This document shows, piece by piece, positions 20,001 through 27,192 of a stretch of DNA of 64,000 nucleotides; the stretch's first letter is position 1; each line of letters begins with the position of its first letter. A program made the position numbers and the translations under genes. Origin of the DNA: Segatella copri (GTDB lineage Bacteria > Bacteroidota > Bacteroidia > Bacteroidales > Bacteroidaceae); contig NZ_JAPDVG010000001.1 in NCBI RefSeq assembly GCF_026015625.1, forward strand, positions 1,612,001-1,676,000, written 5' to 3'. Below the pieces are notes generated by a model that did no database searches, was not told where the DNA came from, and saw nothing but the letters and a program-made list of their open reading frames with translations.

Positions 20001-20086
20001 ACATTACCCGTCACTTTCACGCTCTGAGCGTTCATATTGAGGGCGAAACTGGTTGCCATGGCTGCTATGATATATTTCTTGTTCAT
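17069..20086 (-). CDS. SusC/RagA-family TonB-dependent outer-membrane transporter
   Basis: A 1005-residue TonB-dependent importer. A signal peptide (to NAQS) is followed by a carboxypeptidase-D-like regulatory domain (about 24-105), a TonB plug with GVTTVNGSDPLYVVDGMPVG and the SusC signature YGTRASNGVILITTKKG (about 210-226), and a 22-strand barrel ending in aromatic Phe (LFGLNMSF). It would import oligosaccharides with SusD. It sits 50 nt after the SusE-like gene, which places that lipoprotein before susC, the reverse of the usual order. Confidence 0.95.
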   Translation of the reverse strand: MNKKYIIAAMATSFALNMNAQSVKVTGNVVDSNNEPVIGAYIKVKGSNRGAVTDLDGHYAIDADKNATLVISYVGMANQEEKVGNRSQINFVLKDDANDLNEVVVIGYGQVKKGDLTSSISAIKGDKLEKLSTGNVMNALQGQVNGVQISGAGGPGASPRVIIRGVTTVNGSDPLYVVDGMPVGTNINFLNQNDIESMQVLKDASASAIYGTRASNGVILITTKKGKKGDAKFNVTATVGLQTLKKQNMADSQEYKKVFDTRYTNDGNVSPFKGSADTYTDWWKECINDVAVQQNYDLSFSGGNDKMIYSGSIGYYKQDSQYKVGQWQKLSARFSTEYNFNKIVKAGVDFTPRYEQWDDTPGLMSAIMAMDPTTPVMRPKSEWTSNPYSNYDRSHNNQEWNPVASMARMDSGASEYGLLATPYVSLTPIKGLTIKSAFGLNARFRRTDSFNVNFFIDNLEQNQNNNATRKMENWVDWNWTNTVNYMTTINKKHNINLMGGYTMERFQDYWANAYSENIPNNDESLRYPSSGTKNPAATGTDRFTSLVSYLGRVMYNYAEKYYLTASIRVDGSSKFSKDNKWATFPSVSGAYRLTGEEFMKNQKVFDDIKIRAGWGKVGNQNIDNSAYLSSIGTTTYVFGETPNRIIGSTVSGIGNTNLKWETVEDWNVGLDLALLQSRLKITADYFEKTSHDMLMRKDNLLILGYPMWNGQMWENAGKMKATGWELGINWNDHIQDFTYGVGLNLSQVKNKAVKLNGDYIWTGGFSGDYIVRNAEGESLSQFWGYKTAGIFQNETEVKSYTNEHGESLQPNAKPGDLRFVDLNNDGVIDSNDKTHIGNPFPDLMVGLNLNAAYKGFDLVANFYGTIGNDIFNKNIGRYAGTDGQNVYAGTYDKTWRADNTGAEFPRLSVNDSNMNYRRVSDFFVEDGSYFRCKLLQIGYTLPKQWFNNKLNLRLSFSAQNLFTITNYSGADPEAASMGSSVTEAGIDYTGYPNPRTFLFGLNMSF

Positions 20087-20136
20087 ATTACAATGTTTCT
20101 AATATTCTAGATGACTGTTCTTTCACACGTGTTATA

Positions 20137-21603
20137 CTATTTGATAGGGATGATGCGAGAACGCAAGAGAGCGTAGTCGAACTCGAAGAGGTACTTTCCT
20201 GTAGCAGGAACCCTTACCGCTTTCATGTTGTCACCGCCGTTGAGCTTGTTGGCCTCGTTCTCATCCGAACCATCGAAGCGCCAGTAAGGCTCTGGCCACC
20301 AACCCCACCAGTGAGTCTGGCTGATGGTGAATTCAATTTCATCACCTGCCTTGAGGTTCATTTCGCGATAGAGGCGATATGGGTTGTTCTCGTCCTGATT
20401 CAAGATGAATGCACCTGCGTTCTGATTGGTTGTCCATTCGCCGGCTCCCTCTGGCAAGTAACCCTTACCTGCTAGACAAATCTGTGCAGGCTGTGCGCCA
20501 GAACCGTCGTTGAAGTCAATCGTGGTAGAACCGTTGAGGGTCATCTTCTTGGTTGTAGGAGTATATTCCTCTACCTTGTATTCACCTGTGATGATGTTGA
20601 AGTTGATTTCGTAGTAACCCACCTTTTCCAAGATGATAGGCTTTGCATCGCTAGCCTTGCGGGTGAGCAAACCTGTCTTCTCGTCAACACCGAAGCAGAG
20701 AGGAACGAAATCAGTCTTCTGTGGAATGAAGCGTATGCCTGTGCCTGGCTTCTGGTTGTAGTAGCGGGCACGATACTGGAATTCGCCTACGTGATCAACC
20801 AGCATTGGTACACCATAAACATCGCTTGTCAGTTCTGCTGCTGAGTTGACATCTGCAAGATACATCTTCTCAAAGTCAACCAAGTCGCTGACGATGATGG
20901 TGCTCTTCTGCTCGGTCATGTTGTCCATACTGTCATACACCTTGATGCTCATCTCGTAATCGGCATCTTCTGATGGGAATGTATATTCCTCGCTGTATTC
21001 GTACTCGGTACCAGAGAGTGTTACCTCGTCGTGCTTGTTGATGCCAGGAATATCAATGACCAACTTCTTCAACGACTTGTTGTCGGATACGGCAACATTG
21101 AGCAGGAATATTGGGTCTTCCTTCATCACGTTCACCTTATTAGATGGTGCTACTGTGAATACCGGGAAGGTAAAGTCGCCGTCACCCTTGATGGTGATGT
21201 TGGCTGTTGATACTTTTCCCACCACGTCTTCAACGGTCACTTCCAATGGAAAGCTGGAGTTGTCGGTCCAGTCGTCTGCAGGAGTATAAGCATAGTCAAG
21301 GTTATACTCATGGAGCAGGGAATCTTTGTAGATGTCGAGCAGGTTGATGGTCTTGTCGAGGAACATTCCCTCGTTCTTGAGTCGGATAGACTTGATACCG
21401 TCGGCATCGCTAATCTTACCTGTGATGTTGAAGGTACGTCCTGGTTCTGCATGAATCAGGTCTGATGTTAATGAAATCGTTGGATTCTGACCATCCACTG
21501 TAGGATAATCATCATCGTTACTGCATGCCTGGAATGTGAATCCACCCAAAGCAATTGCAGCCCATAAAAGGACATTCTTTAGATTAAATGGTTGATGTGC
21601 CAT
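20137..21603 (-). CDS. SusE/F-like surface glycan-binding lipoprotein
   Basis: A 488-residue lipoprotein: the signal ends in FQAC (24-27) followed by SNDDD, a surface-export-like acidic stretch. Two Ig-like repeats (about 35-240) precede a C-terminal SusE/F-type beta-sandwich with an aromatic patch (HWWGWWPEPYWRF), which suggests a sugar-binding face. It is the first gene of the PUL operon after the promoter at 21706-21713, with susC next. Its role as a glycan-binding helper is inferred from position and domain pattern. Confidence 0.8.
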   Translation of the reverse strand: MAHQPFNLKNVLLWAAIALGGFTFQACSNDDDYPTVDGQNPTISLTSDLIHAEPGRTFNITGKISDADGIKSIRLKNEGMFLDKTINLLDIYKDSLLHEYNLDYAYTPADDWTDNSSFPLEVTVEDVVGKVSTANITIKGDGDFTFPVFTVAPSNKVNVMKEDPIFLLNVAVSDNKSLKKLVIDIPGINKHDEVTLSGTEYEYSEEYTFPSEDADYEMSIKVYDSMDNMTEQKSTIIVSDLVDFEKMYLADVNSAAELTSDVYGVPMLVDHVGEFQYRARYYNQKPGTGIRFIPQKTDFVPLCFGVDEKTGLLTRKASDAKPIILEKVGYYEINFNIITGEYKVEEYTPTTKKMTLNGSTTIDFNDGSGAQPAQICLAGKGYLPEGAGEWTTNQNAGAFILNQDENNPYRLYREMNLKAGDEIEFTISQTHWWGWWPEPYWRFDGSDENEANKLNGGDNMKAVRVPATGKYLFEFDYALLRSRIIPIK

Positions 21604-21705
21604 AAAACATTCTTTTTAGTTATTTATATTTGTTGTTTTGTTTATTATGCGTTAGTTGAGTAACTTTGTGTTAGTTGAACAACTTGCGTGTTGTTTATTC
21701 GGTTG

Positions 21706-21713
21706 CAAATGTA
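21706..21713 (-). promoter_or_regulatory. main PUL promoter
   Basis: TACATTTG on the minus strand, with a leader of about 95 nt before the SusE-like ATG. The leader holds two near-identical copies of GTTAGTTGA, at 21651-21659 and 21670-21678. No good -33 element is seen, which fits an activator-dependent promoter. Confidence 0.5.
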
Positions 21714-21734
21714 CGGCGATTATTAGGAATTAAT

Positions 21735-21769
21735 GGAGAAAAATCATTCAAAAGGGGGCATAAATCGTG
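21735..21769 (-). promoter_or_regulatory. candidate HTCS operator upstream of the SusE-like gene
   Basis: Minus-strand half-sites CACGATTTATGCC and AATGATTTTTCTCC start 21 nt apart, and the proximal one starts 35 nt upstream of the first base of the -7 box. Both distances are identical to those of the repeat in front of GH35 at 11862-11896. Confidence 0.5.
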
Positions 21770-21814
21770 CAGTGAAGGATTTGTGCCTCTGTTTTTCTCG
21801 TTTTTTTGCTTGTT

Positions 21815-21849
21815 TTTGCCCGATTTTTGGCGTTTTTTTGTTAATTTTG
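21815..21849 (+). promoter_or_regulatory. promoter of the HTCS gene
   Basis: TTTG at 21815-21818 and TAATTTTG at 21842-21849 are 23 nt apart. The transcript would start near 21856, which makes the in-frame TTG at 21857 unlikely as a start and favours the ATG at 21884. Confidence 0.5.
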
Positions 21850-21883
21850 CAGCAAATTGAAAATTAAAAAACATATACCTTCG

Positions 21884-24800
21884 ATGAATATGATAGAAAT
21901 AAAAAAGACACTTTGGGTGGTCTTCATCTGTTTGATGGGGCATATTGTTGCCTTGGCTCAGAAGTATCAGGTAAGACCATTGGACTTGGAGCAGGGCTTA
22001 TCGTGCAATTATGTTGTAAGCATAGCGCAAGATAAATATGGCTTTCTTTGGTTTGCTACCGAAGAAGGATTGAATCGGTTTGATGGTAATAGCTTCTTTA
22101 CCTATTACAAGCAAAGAGACAGAAAGGGCATATCTAGTAGTGAGTTGAACTGTGTGATTGATGATGCCAAGAAACCTGTTGTCTGGATTGGAACCAAGAA
22201 TGATGGTCTCAATTCCTTTAACTATCAAACAGAAGAATGGCATAGCTATAAGCATGACGGCAAGAATCCTTCCAGCATCGCAACGAATGATATTACGCAT
22301 ATCACACCCTCTGCCAATGGTAAACTCTGGATTACCACCTATTGGAAAGGTGTAGAACTGTTTGATCCCGAAACCGGCAGGTTTGTGCATTTTGATAAAG
22401 ATAGAGTGCAAGGTTTGCCTGATAACCAATTGTGGTGTGTGCTCGATTTGGGAAATGGCAATCTTTTGGTGGGACATGTCAAGAGTGGATTATCCATCAT
22501 GGATACCCAACATTTAACTGCCCGGAATTTTAAGCACAACGCCCAAGACATCTACTCTATTTCGGGTAATGAGGTAATTTGTCTGTATCGCGACAAAAAA
22601 GGAACGATATGGATCGGTACTAATATGGGTATAGATATTTACGACCCACTTAGCCAGCGATTTCTGCATGTGGCGGATCAAACCATCAAGAATCATCGTA
22701 TTTTTGATTTCTGTGAATTGCCGAATGGTAATATGCTTGTAGCAACCGAGCAGATGGGTATAGCTGTATTGGATGTTGCCAACAAATCATTTACTGCAAG
22801 TACTCAAATTCCATGTTCTTTCATCAGCGAGGGGTTGGAAGAATTTAATCTTACGGGTAATAGTGTGCGAAGCCTATTGCTAGATAAATATAATAATGTA
22901 TGGGCAGGATTTTATGGTAGCGGCATCAATTTCCTGACTCAATCTGTTGCACCATTCAGTACCATTCGGGCTGGTGTTCCTGATCAGCTGGAACGACTTA
23001 CGGAGAAATCTGTGATGGGATTGGTTTTCGATAAGAATGGGCAGCTATGGGTAGGTACTGATGGTAAAGGACTGAATGTCTTCTCGCCAGAAAAAAAACG
23101 ATTGGCTACCTATGAACATGAAGGTGGCAGTATCGTGGCAGCTGCAACTCGAGATAGCAATGGTAATTTGTGGTTTGGATCTTTCTTTCAGGGTGCTACC
23201 GTAAAGATGGCGGGGGGGGGGAGGTTTCCGCAAGGTTTTGCCAGATGCGCATGAAGATGTCAGATGTTTCTATGAAGATGACAAGCAGCAGATGTGGATA
23301 GGTACCGCTCATGGCATCTATGTGGTTGATATCAAGCGGATGAAGGTGGTAAATAATTATCATCTTGGCAATGATATGGTACGTGCCATCTGTATGGATG
23401 CACAGCATAGAGTCTGGGTGGGCTATTTCGGCATTGGCATTGAGGTGTTTTCGCCTCAAATGAAGCGGATCAAGGCGTTTAATTCAACTAAGGGTGAAAA
23501 AGAATATATTCCTTCCAACGCAGTGAATCAACTGATGCGTGATTCCCAAGGTCGTATTTGGGCAGCTACCAACGAGGGAGCCATCTGCTTTGATGTAAAG
23601 CATCAGGATAGACACGTGATTTATGACCAGAGACAGGGAATGAGCAATATCCATGTGCGTGCCATTATAGAAGATGAGATGCACAACATTTGGATGAGCA
23701 CCAATCGTGGTATCAGTTGCTTAAAGGCAGGACAAGCTGGTAGGTTTATCAATTTTAATGAGAAAGATAATGTCGTTAAGGCTAATTTTAACGATGGCAG
23801 TGTGGCTCGTTCCGAGCAAGGTGTTATCTATTTTGGTTCGGCTCAGGGATTATGCTGTTTCCTGCCAAGACAAGTCTTGTCTGTCAACCGAGCGCCTAAA
23901 ACGATTATAACTTCGTTGCGGCTGATTCGTGGAATAGAGCAGACTGATAGTGTCATCAATCTTGCCATACGCAACCATATCTCGTTGGCGTATGATGAAA
24001 ATTCCTTTGCGATAAATTTTACCGTGAAGAACTTTGCCATGGAGAACTATGTGGAGTATAGCTATATGCTTTCTGGTTTGCAGAATGATTGGATTACAGC
24101 ACAGAATGGAACCATTACTTTACGTGATATTCCATCAGGAACCTATCAGTTGCAGGTACGAGCTCGCTTTCATAACCAGCCATGGTCTTCTGAAATAGCC
24201 GAGTTTACCATCATCGTTCGGCCTCCGTTCTGGCTTTCATGGTGGGCTAAGTTGTGCTATACCTTATTCGTTTTGGCGATAGTGTATCTGGCTTTGAGAA
24301 TATATCAGCGTCATCTCCGCTTGAAATTCGAGTTGAAAGCAGAAAAGGTGAACCATGAGAAGGAACAGAAACTCAACGAGGAACGCCTGCGCTTCTTTAC
24401 TAATATCACTCACGAACTTCGCACGCCACTTACGCTGATTCTCGGTCCGCTCGATGACATCTCGCATTCGTCGGATATTACAAAGGCCGTGAAGCATAAG
24501 CTGGCGGTGATATATCAGAGTGCGGTGAGATTGAACGAACTGATTACGCAGATATTGGAATTCAGAAAGACGGAGACCGACAACCGTCAGCTTCGTGTAG
24601 TGAAGGCAAACGTGGTGGATGCCGTGCATGAGGTTTCTTTGAAGTACGAGGAATTGGCACAGAAGCCTGACGTAGCCATCAAGTTTGTGGCTCCAGAGAA
24701 TCCGATTATGATGTATATCGACAAGGAGGTCATCGCTATTATCTTGGATAATCTGGTATCGAATGCCATCAAATATACCGATCAGGGTAATATTGATATC

Positions 24801-25949
24801 AGTGTGGAGCGTCGTCGCAGCGGGGAACGTCATCTGGTAGATATCACGGTGAGTGATACGGGCCATGGCATCTCTGCAACGGCATTGCCGCATATTTTCG
24901 ATCGCTATTATCAGGAGAATGGACCCCATCAGGCTTCCGGCACAGGTATCGGTCTCTCGCTGGTCAAGAAGTTGGTGACCCTGCATCATGGTGAAGTGAA
25001 GGTAGAAAGCAATCTGGAGCAGGGTACCAGTTTCATCGTCACTCTGGATGAGAATGAAATTTATCCCGATGCCTTGCGAGGTGATGAGAATGCTTCTGCT
25101 AAATTGCAGGGTAATGATACTGCATCTGGTGTCCTCAATTTGGAGGAAGCTGTGCTCAGTGTGGAGAATGGCAAACCGTTGCTCCTCGTGGTAGAGGACA
25201 ATAGGGAGATACTCGACTATGTGGCAGAATCGTTTATTGACGAGTTTGATGTGTTGAAGGCTGGTGATGGTCGGGATGGATTGGCTTTGGCATTGAATAA
25301 GGTGCCTGATGTAATCATTTCAGATGTCATGATGCCAAATATGGATGGCAATGCCATGTGCAGGGCCTTGAAGAAAGATATACGCACGAGTCATATTCCT
25401 ATCATTCTTCTTACGGCGAAGGATTCTTTCGAAGCCAAGGAGAAGGGCTATGATTCGGGTGCCGATTCGTATATCACCAAACCTTTCACGCATTTGCTCT
25501 TGCGTAGCCGAATCCTTAACCTCTTGCAGCAGCGTCGGCGTGACAAGATGCTGATACAGGAATCGAAGGAAACCAATTTGGCACGGAAGAAAGAGCAGTT
25601 GAGGGAATCGCTCAATAAGGTAGATCAGGAATTCTTTGACAAGTTGAATAAGCTGATAGAAGAGAATATCAGTGGTGATGTGGATGTTAACTTGATTGCC
25701 AGTAACTTGGCGGTAAGTACCAGTACGCTCTATCGCAAGATGAAGGCGCTCACGGGTATATCTACCAACGAATATATCCGCAAGTATAAGATGCAGTATG
25801 CCGAGCATTTGCTTCTGGAGGGTAAGTATAGCATCAGTGAGATCTCCTTTATGGTAGGTATGAATAGCGTGGCTTATTTCCGTCGGTGTTTCAAGGCTGA
25901 ATATGGGGAGATTCCTTCTGAATATCTCAAAAAATTGCAGAAAATGTAA
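21884..25949 (+). CDS. hybrid two-component system sensor/regulator (HTCS), split by a G10 tract
   Basis: One gene read in two frames: 21884-23254 encodes a signal peptide and beta-propeller repeats (Reg_prop, e.g. GFLWFATEEGLNRFDG), and 23238-25949 continues the propeller, then a Y_Y_Y domain, a membrane helix (about FWLSWWAKLCYTLFVLAIVY), HisKA with HELRTPLTLI, an ATPase with NLVSNAIKYT and GTGIGLSLVKKL, a receiver with DVIISDVMMPNMDG, and an AraC-type HTH at the end. The frame breaks at ten Gs (23212-23221); one G fewer would join both frames into about 1354 residues. It is divergent from the PUL operon and is expected to activate it on binding an oligosaccharide in the periplasm. As read, no complete sensor is made. 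Confidence 0.9.
23212..23221 (+). repeat. G10 homopolymer tract inside the HTCS gene
   Basis: Ten consecutive Gs follow AAGATGGC. The frame before reads KMAGGGR and stops at 23254; the frame after reads GFRKVLPDAHEDV. Nine or twelve Gs would keep the frame open. Confidence 0.9.
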
Positions 25950-25973
25950 TATTGGTATAATAAACATTAAATT

Positions 25974-26001
25974 AAAGTGAGCGTCATAACGCTCACTTTT
26001 T
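25974..26001 (+). terminator. rho-independent terminator of the HTCS gene
   Basis: AAAGTGAGCG pairs with CGCTCACTTT across TCATAA and runs into a T-tract, 25 nt after the HTCS stop. Confidence 0.85.
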
Positions 26002-26002
26002 A

Positions 26003-26034
26003 TTTGGTTATTTGAATGTTTTTTATTACCTTTG
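26003..26034 (+). promoter_or_regulatory. promoter of the accessory small-ORF cassette
   Basis: TTTG at 26003-26006 and TACCTTTG at 26027-26034 are exactly 20 nt apart. It precedes the 56-aa ORF at 26060 by 25 nt and overlaps the preceding terminator tail. Confidence 0.65.
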
Positions 26035-26059
26035 CACGAAATTTTGAAATTATGAAAAA

Positions 26060-26230
26060 ATGAAGCATATGAACAGCAATCACCTCGACTTTATGAAGAA
26101 AAGGTGTTTCGGAAGCTTAGGAGAACTCCTAAGCGAGCTGTGGCATGCTGTAATTACTAATAATCGGTCGAGATGCCAGGTATCTGCGACCAAGTATCAA
26201 CTTAATGCCATATCAACAACCAGAAAGTAA
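26060..26230 (+). CDS. 56-aa protein of unknown function
   Basis: An ATG 25 nt after a well-formed promoter opens 56 codons (MKHMNSNHLDF..., ending SATKYQLNAISTTRK). No family is recognised. The coding sequence contains the perfect palindrome CTTAGGAGAACTCCTAAG (about 26115-26132). The position directly behind the promoter is the main support. It begins a run of very small ORFs leading to the DUF3987 gene. The following 148 nt have no ORF but hold a CGCTAA/TTAGCG hairpin. Confidence 0.4.
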   Translation: MKHMNSNHLDFMKKRCFGSLGELLSELWHAVITNNRSRCQVSATKYQLNAISTTRK

Positions 26231-26378
26231 ACACAACCTTACCCGCCCCCACACCTTACGATAGTAGGCGCTCGGCAGTTCTCCAGCGGCTTACGCTAAA
26301 AACGTTAGCGCAAACACGCGTCCTCTACTAAAATGAGGCGGAAACAGTTAACAATCAACATAAAAACAATAAAAGAAG

Positions 26379-26534
26379 ATGAAACTTTTTTTCTATAGAA
26401 AATTTATTCGCTTCGTAATAAAGCACTTTACCATCGTTATCAACAATACCATACAGATGAATGGTGGACAATACATCGAGCACATGAACAACTATCAGGG
26501 AAAGGAGGATGAGAAATGTCTGGACAAAGAATGA
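26379..26534 (+). CDS. 51-aa basic/hydrophobic small protein overlapping the next gene
   Basis: An ATG preceded by AAAAGAAG opens 51 codons (MKLFFYRKFIRFVIKHF..., ending EDEKCLDKE). The N-terminal half is a cationic amphipathic/hydrophobic segment. Residues 26-39 (QMNGGQYIEHMNNY) resemble residues 8-23 of the next protein (IMNAGSSYFEHVENYY). The last 19 nt overlap the next gene, so translation is probably coupled. Function is unknown. Confidence 0.45.
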   Translation: MKLFFYRKFIRFVIKHFTIVINNTIQMNGGQYIEHMNNYQGKEDEKCLDKE

Positions 26535-26911
26535 TCATCATGAACGCTGGTAGCTCGTACTTCGAGCATGTAGAGAACTATTATGGCAGCAATGCCTGTG
26601 AGCAAAACTCATGCAGAAATGCTGAGATGCCGGAAGAGCTGAAAACGGAAAAGGCTCAGAGGATAAAGAACAACCTGATAGAGATAGGCTTGGTAACCGA
26701 AAATTTCATGCCATCAGGACTGTCATCATCTGAAGCTGCCATCCTTGCCAACCAGATAGGTACAGAGTTGAAAATCGATAATATATGGAGCGTATTCGGC
26801 AATTATTGGGGGCCTAATCCGAACTCGATGAGAGCCGCCTACAACCGAGGAATGGATCAGAAGAAAACGATTCCCTTCCTCGAAAAAGTGATGCCTGCTA
26901 TCAGAGGTTAA
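26516..26911 (+). CDS. 131-aa protein of unknown function, accessory cassette
   Basis: A 131-residue protein starting MSGQRMIIMNAG. The start is supported by AAAGGAGG at 26501-26508, an unusually strong Shine-Dalgarno site for this phylum, seven bases upstream and located inside the preceding small ORF. A short N-terminal segment resembling that of the upstream 51-aa protein is followed by an Asn/Cys/Glu linker and a helical C-terminal region (SSSEAAILANQIGTELKIDN, then FLEKVMPAIRG). I recall similar C-termini in unnamed Prevotella proteins but no function. It has no membrane segment. Confidence 0.6.
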   Translation: MSGQRMIIMNAGSSYFEHVENYYGSNACEQNSCRNAEMPEELKTEKAQRIKNNLIEIGLVTENFMPSGLSSSEAAILANQIGTELKIDNIWSVFGNYWGPNPNSMRAAYNRGMDQKKTIPFLEKVMPAIRG

Positions 26912-26925
26912 TCTGGCAGGTAGTA

Positions 26926-26952
26926 CTAGTACGCGTACATAGTACGTACTAG
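26926..26952. promoter_or_regulatory. operator-like GTAC-rich inverted repeat
   Basis: CTAGTACG and CGTACTAG form an 8-bp inverted repeat with an 11-nt centre that itself contains GTAC steps. It lies 22 nt upstream of the next -7 box, where an activator or repressor could sit. Confidence 0.45.
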
Positions 26953-26973
26953 GTAGAAGTGAGAAATTTCCCT

Positions 26974-27026
26974 TACCTTTGCCCCCGGAATTCAGAACCA
27001 ATGCGGTTTGAGTTTCGGGGGCTTTT
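26974..27026 (+). promoter_or_regulatory. promoter with start-site hairpin before the DUF3987 gene
   Basis: TACCTTTG at 26974-26981 is directly followed by an inverted repeat, GCCCCCGGAA with TTTCGGGGGC, then TTTT. The hairpin sits at or just after the expected transcript start and could act as an early attenuator. The leader to the 36-aa ORF at 27081 is about 90 nt. Confidence 0.5.
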
Positions 27027-27080
27027 GTGTATCTGCACATCAACCATGGTGGGAGCCCCCAATCTTCTAAATTATTTAAA

Positions 27081-27191
27081 ATGATGGAAGTGAAAGCGTA
27101 TGTGTTCAGTCATCCTTCTTACAGACGACTGAGAGTAGTGAAAACGGAAGAGGGCATTACCCCACAAACCAATCTTTTATTAACGAAATAA
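27081..27191 (+). CDS. 36-aa leader-like small protein
   Basis: ATG ATG opens 36 codons (MMEVKAYVFSHPSYRRLRVV..., ending TNLLLTK). The stop is separated from the next ATG by a single C, so the two are probably translationally coupled. Family unknown. It may be a short regulator or simply a leader peptide. Confidence 0.5.
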   Translation: MMEVKAYVFSHPSYRRLRVVKTEEGITPQTNLLLTK

Positions 27192-27192
27192 C

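Noticed and set aside
24264..24989. 241-codon ORF antisense to the HTCS kinase domain
   Set aside because: The sense strand encodes conserved kinase motifs throughout; the antisense frame is a shadow.
26231..26378. Possible retron-like or other structured RNA between small ORFs
   Set aside because: It has short hairpins only; no reverse transcriptase is nearby and no msr-msd type inverted ends were seen.
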